DNA of 64,000 nt from Calditrichota bacterium (GTDB taxonomy: Bacteria; Calditrichota; Calditrichia; Calditrichales; Calditrichaceae), in contig RQOG01000046.1 in assembly GCA_003854985.1 (NCBI GenBank), forward strand, positions 62,001-126,000, written 5' to 3'. This document shows positions 24,976 to 35,525 of this stretch, piece after piece (the first letter of the stretch is position 1; each line of letters begins with the position of its first letter). The notes below the pieces were generated by a model. That model was not told where the DNA came from and did not search any database. It saw nothing but the letters and a program-made list of their open reading frames with translations. The translations under genes and the position numbers were made by a program.

Positions 24976-27132
24976 TTATTGATATCCTAATAATAAACCA
25001 ACCTGGTATACGGTGAACGAACCGACATAGGCCAGCAAGGTCAGGTAAACAAACATGATTATCGGCCAGCGCCAGGAATTTGTTTCTTTTTTTACAATAG
25101 CAAAGGTGGCCATACATTGGGCGGCATAGGCGAAAAATATCATTAATGACAAAGCAACAAGCGGCGTAAAGACCGGACGTCCGTCAGGGTATTGGTCCTT
25201 TTTCATGGCGGTTAAAAGACTTGTTGAGCCCTGTTCATTGTTTACATTGTACAATGTGGAAAGCGTGCTGATTATAACTTCCCGGGCGGCAATGGAAGAA
25301 ATTAAACCGATGCCGATTTTCCAGTCGAATCCCAAAGGGCTGATAACCGGTTCTACAAGTTTACCCATTTTGCCTGCATAGCTGGCTTCGGTTTTTTCAG
25401 AAGAAGTCATATGTTCGGCATTTTTATGTTTTGGATAGGAAGCTAAAAACCATAAAATAACCGACATGGCCAAAATAATACTTCCAGCGGTTGTGAGAAA
25501 CGATTTTCCCCGGTCATATATTTGCCACCATACGGACCGCAATAAAGGAAATCTGTAAGGCGGTAATTCCATCATTATGGATATTTTGTTTTTTTGAGGT
25601 TTGATTTTTTTCAATATGTAAGCCACCACTACCGCTGTTACCGCTCCAAGAAGATATATACCCATTAGTGCAAGCCCTTGTGACGAGAATACCCATAATA
25701 TGGTGAATGACGGAACCAGGGCGGCAATCAGTAAAGTGTAAATGGGTAACCGGGCACTACAACTCATTAACGGAATCAGCATAATGGTAATTAATCTTTC
25801 ACGGCGGTCTTCAATGGTTCTTGAAGCCATTACGGCCGGAATGGCGCAGGCAAAACCGCTAAGCAGAGGAAGAATCGCCCGGCCATTAAGACCAATTTTA
25901 CCAAGCAGCCGGTCCATCATAAAAGCCATACGGGCCATATAACCGCTGTCTTCCAAAAGGGCAATAAAAAAAATAAGTATTATTATCTGCGGAAAAAAAA
26001 TCAGGATACTACCCACGCCGGCAATAATACCTTCGATCAGTAAGTCTTTTAATGTACTTTCCGGAAGTAAGACCATTAGTTTTTGATTAATTGACTGGAT
26101 TCCCTCGTCAATAAGCTCCATTGGATATTGAGCCCAGGTAAATATAGCATTGAAAATAAATGCCAGTATTCCAAAAAGGATGAGGGGCCCCCATATTTTA
26201 TGTGTTAATACAGAATCCAGTTTTTCACTTTTGGATTTTGTTAAAACCGATCGACTGCCAACGGAATCTTCGACCATCGTATCGATAAAATAAAAACGGG
26301 AATCCTGTTCAAGGTTGTAATAATCAATTTTGTGTTCGTGGCATTTTTGGCGTACCTCTTTCAGGATTTTTTGTAATTCGGCAAAGTTGTCGGTATTCAA
26401 ATAGGGCATGAGATATTGTATATAACGATCATTGGAAAGCAGTCTGAGCGATTCAACCAGCGGATGATGTTTAAGTTTATCCTCCTGTTTTTTTACAAAT
26501 TCCAATAATGGGTTAATGATATTCAGAGCTTCCTGTTTTAAAATAAGCCTTGGCTTCGACTTTTGAAATGTTTTGGTTTGTTTAATACTTTTTATGGCGT
26601 TAAAAATGTCCGTAATACCCTGTCCATAGCGCGCTGAAGCCGGTATTACATAATTGACCTGCAACCTGCTTTTTAGCTGTTCGATGTTGATGGCCAAACC
26701 TTTCTTTCGGGCTTCATCCATCATGTTAAGCACAATAATTGAAGGGACATCCCAATCGAGCACCTGCAAGGCCAGATAAATGCTTCGCGAAAGATTGGTA
26801 GCGTCTAAAACAATAATTGCCGCCATAGGTCTGTTGGTCGAAATCCGCCAGCTTTGCACCATATCTTCTACAATTCTCTCATCGGCGCTTCGGGCATTTA
26901 AACTATAACTGCCGGGAAAATCCCTTAAGAGAATCTTTTCTCCCCGAAGTTTTCCTGTTTTTTTCTCAACGGTAATTCCGGGGTAATTGCCAACTTTATG
27001 ATGCAAACCGGTAAGCCGGTTAAACAATGCGGTTTTCCCGCAATTAGGATTGCCCATTATAGCAACCCAGGGCGTATTAATATCACTATCTAAAGAGGAT
27101 GTACGAAAAGGAGAAAGATTAATAGTTTTCAC
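24976..27132 (-). CDS. feoB: ferrous iron transporter FeoB
   Basis: FeoB, 718 residues: cytoplasmic G domain with GNPNCGKTALFNRLTG (G1, residues about 27-42), FPGSYSL (G3), LNMMDEA (G4), and a helical GDI domain; then two Gate regions with FFPQIIILIFFIALLEDSG and GFACAIPAVMASR containing the conserved Cys, and a C-terminal Gate. It imports Fe(II) through the inner membrane. It overlaps feoA by 14 bases and is followed by the small Cys protein, giving an feoA-feoB-plus locus. Confidence 0.97.
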   Translation of the reverse strand: MKTINLSPFRTSSLDSDINTPWVAIMGNPNCGKTALFNRLTGLHHKVGNYPGITVEKKTGKLRGEKILLRDFPGSYSLNARSADERIVEDMVQSWRISTNRPMAAIIVLDATNLSRSIYLALQVLDWDVPSIIVLNMMDEARKKGLAINIEQLKSRLQVNYVIPASARYGQGITDIFNAIKSIKQTKTFQKSKPRLILKQEALNIINPLLEFVKKQEDKLKHHPLVESLRLLSNDRYIQYLMPYLNTDNFAELQKILKEVRQKCHEHKIDYYNLEQDSRFYFIDTMVEDSVGSRSVLTKSKSEKLDSVLTHKIWGPLILFGILAFIFNAIFTWAQYPMELIDEGIQSINQKLMVLLPESTLKDLLIEGIIAGVGSILIFFPQIIILIFFIALLEDSGYMARMAFMMDRLLGKIGLNGRAILPLLSGFACAIPAVMASRTIEDRRERLITIMLIPLMSCSARLPIYTLLIAALVPSFTILWVFSSQGLALMGIYLLGAVTAVVVAYILKKIKPQKNKISIMMELPPYRFPLLRSVWWQIYDRGKSFLTTAGSIILAMSVILWFLASYPKHKNAEHMTSSEKTEASYAGKMGKLVEPVISPLGFDWKIGIGLISSIAAREVIISTLSTLYNVNNEQGSTSLLTAMKKDQYPDGRPVFTPLVALSLMIFFAYAAQCMATFAIVKKETNSWRWPIIMFVYLTLLAYVGSFTVYQVGLLLGYQ

Positions 27133-27385
27133 GCCGGTGACCGCCCCGATGTCTGCAGCGTACTCTTATTCTACGTGCCATGGATTTTCGAATTGATAAA
27201 TGAAATCCTCTGCATTTTATTTCCATCGGATCACCCAGCGGTGCAAGTTTGATTACGCGCAACGGCGTGCCGTCGCATAAACCAAGTTCCCGTAAACGAC
27301 CTGATTCAGATATAGTATTATCGATATCATGAATGGTCGCTTCGTCACCGGGTTTTAATTCAGATAAATTGAATAATCTTGACAT
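27119..27385 (-). CDS. feoA: ferrous iron transport protein FeoA
   Basis: An 88-residue FeoA with an SH3-like fold: LSELKPGDEATI, RLRELGLCDGTPLRVIKLAPLGDPMEIKCRGF, then SIRKSMARRIRV. It acts with the FeoB G domain in the cytoplasm. The C-terminus is Arg/His-rich (RCRHRGGHRREN), perhaps metal-interacting. First gene of the feo operon, coupled to feoB by overlap. Confidence 0.94.
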   Translation of the reverse strand: MSRLFNLSELKPGDEATIHDIDNTISESGRLRELGLCDGTPLRVIKLAPLGDPMEIKCRGFHLSIRKSMARRIRVRCRHRGGHRRENY

Positions 27386-27398
27386 ATGGATTTATCTT

Positions 27399-27414
27399 AA
27401 AAGCCAAGGCTTTT
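27399..27414. promoter_or_regulatory. palindrome upstream of feoA, possible operator
   Basis: AAAAGCC-AA-GGCTTTT, a 7-bp inverted repeat with a two-base centre, ends 14 bases before the feoA start (minus strand). The loop is too short for an RNA hairpin, so a protein-binding site (for example a metal-responsive repressor) is more likely. It does not match the Fur consensus I know. Confidence 0.35.
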
Positions 27415-27677
27415 TTTTGCTAAAGGATTTTTTATCTTCAAATTATACATACTGTACATTTGTTTCATATATATAACAAATCAAATTTATTAAAGAGATC
27501 GGAATAAGTCAATCTGAGTTTAGTATAAAATAATGATTTTTTTCTCATAATTTATGATTACAAAGCACCTATGTGAGCATTGCATTAGAATTACATTAGT
27601 TATTCATTAATCATGGCTATTGAGTTGGATAGGTCTTATTATGGACATAAATTAACCAACAAACTCAGGATCTATAC

Positions 27678-28490
27678 ATGAGACTATCAGAAAAAGTTAT
27701 TCAACCAGCGCCCCCGGATATCATTTCGATGAATAATATGAAAAACTTTATGATAAATCTGGCACGGATGAGCGGGGAAATACTTCATGCCTATTATGGT
27801 AATTCCGGTTTCCGGATTTATCAGAAAAACGATAACTCTCCGGTAACCGACGCTGATCTGCACATTGAACAAAGATTGCGGGAATGCATTAAACAGAAAT
27901 ATCCTGATCATGGTATAATTGGCGAGGAATACGGAGAAGAAAGGCCCGGATCGGATTTTGTATGGGTTATCGATCCTATCGACGGTACTATATCTTTTAC
28001 TGCTGGTGTGCCTTTGTTCGGTACCTTAATTGGATTATTATATAAAGGTTTTCCTGTTTTAGGCTTAATCTTTCAGCCGGTTTTAGACATAATGGTTTTA
28101 GGCGATGGCTTTCAGACAACCATTAACGGTCAATCTGTAAAAATGAGAAAAATTCATAGACTGGAAGAGGCCAGATTATTAATTACGGATGTTAAAAATA
28201 TAAATAATTACAAGGCCAAAAAGGGGTTTGAAAAACTTCAGGAAAAATGCAGTCTGATGCGCACCTGGGGTGATTGTTACGGCTATATTCTTTTAGCCCG
28301 GGGATTTGGCGATATTATGCTGGATCCTGTTATGAAACCCTGGGACCTATGGCCGTTGATTCCCATCGTTCAAGGCGCTGGCGGGAAAATAACTTCCTGG
28401 ACAGGCGGAGCGGTAATGGATAGCGCATGCTGTGTAGCAGCCCACCCTTCGATACATCAGCAGGTAATTGATACGCTGAACCTGGTTTAA
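27678..28490 (+). CDS. inositol monophosphatase family protein
   Basis: A 270-residue IMPase-family phosphatase: GEEYGEE (metal ligand Glu) near residues 81-87, the signature DPIDGTISF near 97-105, and the C-terminal WDLWPLIPIVQGAGGKI. The Mg-dependent family includes inositol monophosphatase and HisN-type histidinol-phosphatase; the motif FTAGVPLFGTLIGL is nearer to the HisN-like group, so histidinol-phosphatase is possible. AGGA precedes the ATG. It ends overlapping by 4 bases the minus-strand phosphoesterase gene. Confidence 0.88.
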   Translation: MRLSEKVIQPAPPDIISMNNMKNFMINLARMSGEILHAYYGNSGFRIYQKNDNSPVTDADLHIEQRLRECIKQKYPDHGIIGEEYGEERPGSDFVWVIDPIDGTISFTAGVPLFGTLIGLLYKGFPVLGLIFQPVLDIMVLGDGFQTTINGQSVKMRKIHRLEEARLLITDVKNINNYKAKKGFEKLQEKCSLMRTWGDCYGYILLARGFGDIMLDPVMKPWDLWPLIPIVQGAGGKITSWTGGAVMDSACCVAAHPSIHQQVIDTLNLV

Positions 28491-29431
28491 TATGCATACA
28501 TTTTAGATGGATGAGTGCTGTGTTTATGCTCTGCGGTTCTCGGGATTTCTTTCGTAAACTGTTCGTTATAAAATGATTCCGTCCAGGCTTTTATACGGCC
28601 ATTTTCGATGTTAATAATATTTAATTTCATCATTTGGTCGATTTCATCTTCTATCGAACCACCGGCACAAAAAACCGGAGTTTTTCCGATATGATAAAGT
28701 GAATTATAATGGATATGTCCGTGAAGAACAAAATCTACAGGATATTTTTTAAGATAATGAATAAGCTTTTTTCGCTGGTGTAATTTCATAATTTGCCGCT
28801 CAATAAAATCAGTAATATTCCCGGTACACGGTTTCTTTGAATTTTTACAACTAAAAAGATGGTGGTGAATAAGTATAATTTTTCTGTAATCCTTATAGTC
28901 TTTGTTTAATAAGATATGTTTGAGCAGGGCAAAATCTTTGTTCTGAATAAGACCGTTCGAAGCCGCAGGATTTTTTAGATAACTATACGGCGCTGTTGAA
29001 TCCAGTCCGAGGAATAAAACCGGGCCGACAATTTTTACAAAGGGGAAAAAATTATTTTTATCAAATCTTGTTGTCCCTGCGAAACTTGATGCCAGCACGC
29101 GACCAAGGTGATTAACTTTGGAAAGAGGATTTATTTTTTTACACTGATCAAGGAAATGATATATTTCTTCAAACAAGTGGACACCGCCATATATATCGTG
29201 ATTACCAAAAACAAGCGTTACTTTGTCCGGAGTATAAAAACCGTACTTAATCAATAATTCTCTAAACATATGATAATCCATTGGAAGAGAACGATGGGAA
29301 ATATCGCCGGTAATCACTAAGTGATCAATATTTTTCTGTAGAGCCATGCGAATTAAAAACTCTGTTTTATCCAGGTTCTGCGGTAAGTATTCGCTGCAAA
29401 TGTGCAGATCCGAAATATGTGCAATTTTCAT
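28487..29431 (-). CDS. calcineurin-like metallophosphoesterase (Icc/CpdA type)
   Basis: A 314-residue phosphoesterase with ISDLHI (residues 6-11), TGDISHRS, GNHDIYGG, HHHLF and VLHGHIHYN in order, the layout of cyclic-nucleotide-phosphodiesterase-like enzymes. No signal peptide. Substrate unknown. It is transcribed divergently from ppdK and converges with the IMPase gene, so it is monocistronic. Confidence 0.9.
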   Translation of the reverse strand: MKIAHISDLHICSEYLPQNLDKTEFLIRMALQKNIDHLVITGDISHRSLPMDYHMFRELLIKYGFYTPDKVTLVFGNHDIYGGVHLFEEIYHFLDQCKKINPLSKVNHLGRVLASSFAGTTRFDKNNFFPFVKIVGPVLFLGLDSTAPYSYLKNPAASNGLIQNKDFALLKHILLNKDYKDYRKIILIHHHLFSCKNSKKPCTGNITDFIERQIMKLHQRKKLIHYLKKYPVDFVLHGHIHYNSLYHIGKTPVFCAGGSIEDEIDQMMKLNIINIENGRIKAWTESFYNEQFTKEIPRTAEHKHSTHPSKMYAY

Positions 29432-29683
29432 AGGTCCTCTAAATACTTATTTAAACAAGCCGATAATCACATTCTTAAACTAAAAAGGAGTTATTAGCAT
29501 ATTATTTGGTCTTTGTATTTTAAATATGTTTGTGTAGTTAGTATTAGGTTAGAAGTGAAAAAATATTTCCTGATTCTGCTTTAATTAATTTGATTTCCAC
29601 AAAGCTGACTGTTAAATTCAAAATTTTGATTTTATTTAATGCGTAATAGTTTAACTTTAATTTGAGATAATCGGAGGTTATCA

Positions 29684-32365
29684 ATGGCAAAAAAATATGT
29701 TTATACATTTGGAGCTGGTAAAGCGGACGGCAAAGCGGACATGAAGCTGTTGCTTGGAGGTAAAGGAGCAAATTTGGCTGAAATGTCTAATCTTGGAATT
29801 CCTGTGCCTGCCGGTTTTACAATCTCCACTGAAATCTGCACCGAGTATTATGCCACCGGTGGAAAATACAGTGATGAAGTAAAAAAACAGGTTAAAGCCG
29901 GAATGGAATCCATTGAAAAAACGATGGGCGCTAAATTCGGTGATTCTAAAAATCCGTTATTGGTTTCCGTGCGTTCAGGCGCTCCCGCTTCAATGCCCGG
30001 CATGATGGATACCGTTTTAAATCTGGGTTTAAATGATGAAACGGTAAATGGCATCATCAATCAATCCGGTAATGAAAGATTTGGCTGGGATTCATATCGT
30101 CGCTTTGTACAGATGTACGGCGATGTGGTAATGGGAATGAAACCGGAATCCAAAGAAGAAGAAGATCCTTTTGAAGTTATTATCCATGCAATGAAGCAGA
30201 AAAAAGGCGTGAAGCTGGATACCGAACTCGCCGCCGCTGATCTGAAAGAACTCGTCAGCCAATTTAAGACTGAAATAAAAAGACGTACTAAAAAAGATTT
30301 TCCAACCGATCCTTGGGAACAACTGTGGGGTTCAATCAGCGCGGTATTCGGTTCCTGGAATAATCAAAGAGCTTTGACTTACCGTAAACTGAATAATATT
30401 CCCGCAAACTGGGGAACGGCCGTGAATGTCCAGGCTATGGTTTTCGGAAACATGGGTGACGATTGTGCAACCGGCGTGGCCTTTACCCGCGATCCTGCCA
30501 CAGGACAAAGACAGTTTTATGGCGAATATCTTATCAATGCCCAGGGCGAAGATGTAGTTGCCGGTATTCGTACACCTCAACCGGTTAATGAAGCGACCAG
30601 AAATGATGCGTCCCAGAAAACGCTGGAATCGGTAATGCCGAAACCTTACAAGGACCTTGTGGAAATATATCAAAAACTTGAAAAACACTATAAAGACATG
30701 CAGGATATTGAATTTACCATTCAGAACGGGCGGTTATGGATGCTTCAGACCCGTAATGGAAAACGTACCGCTGCGGCTGCCGTAAAGATAGCCGTGGACA
30801 TGGTTGATGAAGGTTTAATTGATAAGAAAACGGCTGTTCTTCGTGTTCAACCCGAACAGTTGGATCAACTTCTGCATCCTATGTTCGATCCTAAAGCGAA
30901 GAAGAATGTGATTGCAACCGGTTTGCCTGCTTCACCGGGCGCTGCAACGGGTCGTATTGTTTTTCATGCTGATGATGCAGAAGAATGGGCTGCCAAAGGA
31001 GAGGCAGTATTGCTAGTCCGTATTGAAACCTCGCCTGAAGATATCGGCGGTATGAATGTGGCAAAAGGTATTCTCACTGCCCGCGGTGGTATGACATCAC
31101 ATGCTGCAGTTGTGGCCCGTGGTATGGGTAAATGTTGTGTTGCCGGTTGTCATGCTTTGGAAATCAATTACAAAGTCAAAACAATGACGGTAAAAGGCAA
31201 AGCTTATAAAGAAGGCGATTGGGTGTCTCTTGACGGTTCAAAAGGTGAAGTCATTGAAGGTAAAGTTGCCACTATTTCGCCGGAACTTTCCGGCAATTTT
31301 GGTAAACTGATGATCTGGGCGGATGAATTCAGAAAACTAAGAGTCAGAACGAATGCCGATACGCCTCATGACAGTGAAGTTGCCCGCAATTTTGGCGCTG
31401 AGGGCATCGGTTTATGCCGTACGGAACACATGTTTTTCGAAGGCGACCGTATTATTGCTGTCCGCGAGATGATTCTTGCCAATGATGAAGCCGGCCGCCG
31501 TAAAGCGCTTGAAAAATTACTACCTTACCAGAGAGATGATTTTTATGGGATTTTCAAAGCGATGCATGATTTACCGGTAACTATCCGTACCCTGGATCCG
31601 CCGCTTCATGAATTTCTTCCTCATGAAGAACAAAACCAGAAAGAAATGGCTGAGCAGATGGGTATTAGCATTGCGGAAGTGAAAGCAAAAGTAGATGCAT
31701 TACATGAATTTAATCCAATGCTTGGCCATCGCGGCTGCCGTCTGGGCATTACCTACCCGGAAATTACCGAAATGCAGGCCCGCGCTATCATCGAAGCCGC
31801 CTGCCAGTTGAAAAAGGAAGGCGTTAATGTATTGCCGGAAATTATGATTCCGTTAATTGGTACAAAAGCGGAACTGGCTAACCAGAAAAAAGTGGTTGTG
31901 GAAACGGCTGAAAAGGTTCAGAAAGAGATGGGCGTGAAAGTGGACTATATGGTGGGAACAATGATTGAAATTCCACGCGCTGCATTAACCGCGGATGAAG
32001 TTGCGGAAGAAGCTCAATTCTTCTCGTTTGGTACGAATGACCTTACCCAGATGACCTTTGGTTTTAGCCGGGACGATGCCGGTAAATTTCTTAAAGAATA
32101 TGATGAAAAAAATATTCTTCCGGATGACCCGTTCCAGACGTTAGATCAGACAGGCGTTGGCCAGTTGATTGAAATTGGCGTTAAAAAAGGCCGTTCTACG
32201 AAGAAAGACCTAAAAATCGGTATCTGCGGTGAGCATGGCGGCGATCCCCGATCAGTTGGTTTTTGTCATAGAGTCGGTATGAATTATGTTTCCTGTTCTC
32301 CTTATCGTGTTCCGATCGCAAGACTGGCTGCGGCCCAGGAAGCAATTCATGAAATGAATAAATAA
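29684..32365 (+). CDS. ppdK: pyruvate phosphate dikinase
   Basis: PPDK of 893 residues: N-terminal nucleotide-binding domain ([26 protein letters not shown]), the swivelling domain with phosphorylated His473 in [16 protein letters not shown], and the C-terminal PEP/pyruvate barrel with GTNDLTQMT and [10 protein letters not shown]. It interconverts pyruvate plus ATP with PEP, AMP and PPi, in gluconeogenesis or PPi-linked glycolysis. GGAGG ribosome site; monocistronic, with a terminator after it. Confidence 0.98.
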   Translation: MAKKYVYTFGAGKADGKADMKLLLGGKGANLAEMSNLGIPVPAGFTISTEICTEYYATGGKYSDEVKKQVKAGMESIEKTMGAKFGDSKNPLLVSVRSGAPASMPGMMDTVLNLGLNDETVNGIINQSGNERFGWDSYRRFVQMYGDVVMGMKPESKEEEDPFEVIIHAMKQKKGVKLDTELAAADLKELVSQFKTEIKRRTKKDFPTDPWEQLWGSISAVFGSWNNQRALTYRKLNNIPANWGTAVNVQAMVFGNMGDDCATGVAFTRDPATGQRQFYGEYLINAQGEDVVAGIRTPQPVNEATRNDASQKTLESVMPKPYKDLVEIYQKLEKHYKDMQDIEFTIQNGRLWMLQTRNGKRTAAAAVKIAVDMVDEGLIDKKTAVLRVQPEQLDQLLHPMFDPKAKKNVIATGLPASPGAATGRIVFHADDAEEWAAKGEAVLLVRIETSPEDIGGMNVAKGILTARGGMTSHAAVVARGMGKCCVAGCHALEINYKVKTMTVKGKAYKEGDWVSLDGSKGEVIEGKVATISPELSGNFGKLMIWADEFRKLRVRTNADTPHDSEVARNFGAEGIGLCRTEHMFFEGDRIIAVREMILANDEAGRRKALEKLLPYQRDDFYGIFKAMHDLPVTIRTLDPPLHEFLPHEEQNQKEMAEQMGISIAEVKAKVDALHEFNPMLGHRGCRLGITYPEITEMQARAIIEAACQLKKEGVNVLPEIMIPLIGTKAELANQKKVVVETAEKVQKEMGVKVDYMVGTMIEIPRAALTADEVAEEAQFFSFGTNDLTQMTFGFSRDDAGKFLKEYDEKNILPDDPFQTLDQTGVGQLIEIGVKKGRSTKKDLKIGICGEHGGDPRSVGFCHRVGMNYVSCSPYRVPIARLAAAQEAIHEMNK

Positions 32366-32401
32366 GGTATTTGAAATTACTTAGAAAAGTTGTATTAAAC
32401 G

Positions 32402-32435
32402 AAAGCCCTCTGTTGTTATACCAGAGGGCTTTTAT
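32402..32435 (+). terminator. Rho-independent terminator after ppdK
   Basis: An 11-bp perfect stem AAAGCCCTCTG/CAGAGGGCTTT (32402-32412 and 32422-32432) with a 9-base loop and a short T tail. Confidence 0.9.
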
Positions 32436-32580
32436 ATAGGCGAGGAAGCTCCCGGAAAGATAAAATGGGTTGGGTATGAACCGGGAATTTCCTCATTTTT
32501 TATTTAGGTTGATTTAAATATAATATTAATCTATTATTGTATTGTGACATGACGCATGTTCAACCTGAAATAAATGTTTT

Positions 32581-33570
32581 ATGAAGAAAATATTATTAAT
32601 TCACACCGGCGGAACCTTTGGAATGGTTCCTGTTGAACCGCATCAGAATTTTGCTCCCGGCGATATTCAAAATCAGATTTATTCCTATGTTCCAGAAATC
32701 AAACAAATTGCCGATCTGGATATTATTATTCCTTTTAATATGGATAGTTCGAATATCGGAATTCGGGAATGGGATGAATTAGGCACGCTTATTTATAATA
32801 AACTGGATGAATATGGCGGTTTTGTGATTATTCATGGAACAGACACCATGATCTATACAGCTTCTGCGCTATCGTTTACCCTGCGGAATTTACCAAAGCC
32901 GGTTATTTTAACGGGCGCACAGCGGCCTTTGTCGAAACTGCGTTCCGATGCCCGCAGTAATCTGATTGATTCAGTTGAATTGGCAACTATGGATATTCCT
33001 GAAGTTTTAATAGTCTTCGGACAATATATTTTTCGGGGGAACAGGACAATTAAAATCAGCGTGAACCGCTATGATGCTTTTAATTCTCCCAATTATCCGC
33101 CCTTGGGCGAGATAGGTGTTAAAATTAATTTGGACAGAAATTTGCTTTTAAAACCCGAAAAGGAACTGATTTACCAACCTGGATTTGTGCCCAAAGTAGC
33201 GATGTTCCCTGTATATCCCTCTATGTCTGCCAAGATTCTTGATTGCGCCGTGAGTAGTGATGTTAAAGCTATAATACTGCTGGCCTTCGGGGCGGGTAAT
33301 CTGCCGGGTAAAAATCCCGATTGGATTCCCTTTATCAATAAAGCAGTTTCCAGGGGAAAGATGGTATTTATTGGCAGTCAGTCTGTTCATGGCGGCACGG
33401 ATTTGGAATTATATGAATGCGGCAGAAATGCCTTGCAGGCGGGGGCATATCAATTAGGAACCATGACAAGCGCAGCAGCGTATGTTAAACTGCATAAAAT
33501 TTTAAAAACAACGGAAAAACGAAATGATATTTACGATATGTTTCAGGAAAACTGGGCAGGTGAAATTTAA
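32581..33570 (+). CDS. ansA: type I (cytoplasmic) L-asparaginase
   Basis: A 329-residue asparaginase: LLIHTGGTFGMVP at the N-terminus (first catalytic Thr) and IIHGTDTMIYTASAL near residues 83-97 (second Thr with Lys/Asp). No signal peptide, so of the cytoplasmic type I group. It hydrolyses Asn to Asp and ammonia. It is 2 bases upstream of the HDAC-like gene; the shared operon also holds an unknown gene and efp. No good ribosome site is visible before the ATG. Confidence 0.93.
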   Translation: MKKILLIHTGGTFGMVPVEPHQNFAPGDIQNQIYSYVPEIKQIADLDIIIPFNMDSSNIGIREWDELGTLIYNKLDEYGGFVIIHGTDTMIYTASALSFTLRNLPKPVILTGAQRPLSKLRSDARSNLIDSVELATMDIPEVLIVFGQYIFRGNRTIKISVNRYDAFNSPNYPPLGEIGVKINLDRNLLLKPEKELIYQPGFVPKVAMFPVYPSMSAKILDCAVSSDVKAIILLAFGAGNLPGKNPDWIPFINKAVSRGKMVFIGSQSVHGGTDLELYECGRNALQAGAYQLGTMTSAAAYVKLHKILKTTEKRNDIYDMFQENWAGEI

Positions 33571-33572
33571 CT

Positions 33573-34538
33573 ATGTTTCATTTTTTTCGCAGGGAACGCG
33601 CCAAAGTAGTTTATTCTTCTGATTATATTTATGGTTTGCCAACGGCTGGCGATCATCAGACTTTTGATTTGATGAAGTATAAAAAGATAAAAGATCAATT
33701 AGTAAAAGAAAAAGTCCTTAAACGATACAATATTCTCCGCCCTGATTTATGTCCCTATGAAGATCTGAAACTGGTGCATACGGAAGCTTATTTAAAATCG
33801 CTGCAAGACCCGCTTCATGTGAGCAAACTGTTACGGTTAACCGATGTGGATCTTCTTTATAATTCAATTCTGGAATATTACAGGGCGGTTACAGGGGGGA
33901 CGCTTTTAGCTACCGCATATGCCTTAAAATGGAATGTACCGACTTTCAATCTGGGAGGCGGTTATCATCATGCGCATCCGGATAAAGCGGAAGGTTTCTG
34001 CTTGATTAATGATGTAGCCATCGCCATTCAGAAATTCAGGAATCTTCACCGCGTCCAAAGATTTATGATTATTGACCTGGATTATCATCAGGGCAATGGA
34101 AATCTTCTTTTTTTCAAAGACGATCCGGATGTTTATACGTTTTCGATGCATGCCGATTGCTGGGTGGAAATCGATCGGGATCATAATAAAGATATTTTAC
34201 TTTCCTCCGGAATTAAAGATGATGAATACATGCTCATACTTAAAAGAGAACTGACCAATACTTGTCGATTTTTTAAACCGGAAGCCGTGTTTTACATAGC
34301 TGGTTCCGATCCGTATGAAAAAGACACTTTAGCCGATATGAAAATTTCACGCAAGGGAATGCTGGAAAGAAACTTATATGTTTTTGCTAAAGTAAGAAAG
34401 CATAAAATACCTTTGATAATACTTGCCGGCGGCGGTTATGGTAAGCATAGTTGGGAGATATACTATGATTTTATCAGTTATTGTTTAAAAAATAATTTAA
34501 GTTCTATTAAGATAAATGACGATGAATTTTTATATTAA
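33573..34538 (+). CDS. histone-deacetylase-family protein
   Basis: A 321-residue class I/II HDAC-superfamily hydrolase: GGGYHHAHPDKAEGFCLIND near residues 128-147 (catalytic His pair), IDLDYHQGNGN (zinc ligands Asp and His) near 166-176, and a late ILAGGGYGKHSW. Bacterial relatives act on small acetylated amines, acetoin-related targets or proteins. Coupled to ansA by a two-base gap. Its sequence lacks any signal peptide. Confidence 0.9.
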   Translation: MFHFFRRERAKVVYSSDYIYGLPTAGDHQTFDLMKYKKIKDQLVKEKVLKRYNILRPDLCPYEDLKLVHTEAYLKSLQDPLHVSKLLRLTDVDLLYNSILEYYRAVTGGTLLATAYALKWNVPTFNLGGGYHHAHPDKAEGFCLINDVAIAIQKFRNLHRVQRFMIIDLDYHQGNGNLLFFKDDPDVYTFSMHADCWVEIDRDHNKDILLSSGIKDDEYMLILKRELTNTCRFFKPEAVFYIAGSDPYEKDTLADMKISRKGMLERNLYVFAKVRKHKIPLIILAGGGYGKHSWEIYYDFISYCLKNNLSSIKINDDEFLY

Positions 34539-34580
34539 TTTCTTTTGTTCGCACGAGAGGTATCTTTAAAGTTTAAGAAA

Positions 34581-35525
34581 ATGATAAGAGCATTTTTTAA
34601 GAACCTGAATAGTAAAGAAATGATACATAATATGGTACCTAAAAATTACTGGCAAATCGCCAGACGATTATCCACATCACAGTTACAGAAGACTTATGAT
34701 GATAATACTGCAATAAATGAATTAGATTTGTTCAATATAAATATTGGAAAAAGAGGACATTCTTTTTTCCTGGGTTATTATTCAAAAGAAGGTTTGGAAC
34801 TTGTATTTGAAAAATATGGCGTTTATGAGCTTTTTAAACAGAAAGGATTTTCCGATATTCAATTGTATATCAATACGGATGATCCTTTTATCCATAAACT
34901 TCACGTTTATAATAAAGAAAGAAAACCGGAAAATATGCTGGTTGAGGTGGTTTTAAAACGGGAGCAGTTGAAAATAGATATGCCTTTTAAAACAGAACTC
35001 AATAATAAAATTTTTAACGCCCTGGCTATTGAATGGATGGGCATGCAAAATCCAGAAGCGAAATTTATTGCAAAACGCCCCAAACTGCCGGGTCAAAAAT
35101 ATCCCGGATTGGGATTAGCATCCAAGGCTGTTGAGCTTTTAATGATTGCAGCATGGAGACTTAATCTGGCCGGTTTAATAAATAATCCTGAGTACTTTCA
35201 TAATGCTTATTTGTATTCAAGAATTTTTTATTACCTTTCACCGGAAGCACAGGCAAGAATAAAAGCGATAGAAAGGGATTTGAAAAAATATCCGCTCGAT
35301 GTTATATCATGGTCTTTAGAATGGGGAGCTATCCGGGATCTCAATGAAAATAAAACATTGGAGTGGCCGGTCTCAAGACAAATTATCCCGTTAAATAAAG
35401 AGTTAAAACAATTATTCGATTCTTATTCTTATAAGCGGGCGGTAAAGACGGAAATGAAAAAGTTTAAATTCGAATTAGACTATCAAAAATATATCAATAT
35501 AAAAAATACTAAGGAGAAAGAATGA
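34581..35525 (+). CDS. conserved-looking hypothetical protein
   Basis: About 314 residues, unrecognised. It is soluble, helical and rich in Lys/Leu, with a motif run AQARIKAIERDLKKYPLD near the C-terminus and WSLEWGAIRDL just after it. The ATG at 34581 is preferred; an in-frame TTG at 34545 would add 12 residues. GAGAGG at 34555-34560 is oddly distant from either. It overlaps efp by 4 bases and follows the HDAC-like gene by few bases, so it belongs to that operon and may be linked to translation or post-translational modification. Confidence 0.75.
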   Translation: MIRAFFKNLNSKEMIHNMVPKNYWQIARRLSTSQLQKTYDDNTAINELDLFNINIGKRGHSFFLGYYSKEGLELVFEKYGVYELFKQKGFSDIQLYINTDDPFIHKLHVYNKERKPENMLVEVVLKREQLKIDMPFKTELNNKIFNALAIEWMGMQNPEAKFIAKRPKLPGQKYPGLGLASKAVELLMIAAWRLNLAGLINNPEYFHNAYLYSRIFYYLSPEAQARIKAIERDLKKYPLDVISWSLEWGAIRDLNENKTLEWPVSRQIIPLNKELKQLFDSYSYKRAVKTEMKKFKFELDYQKYINIKNTKEKE

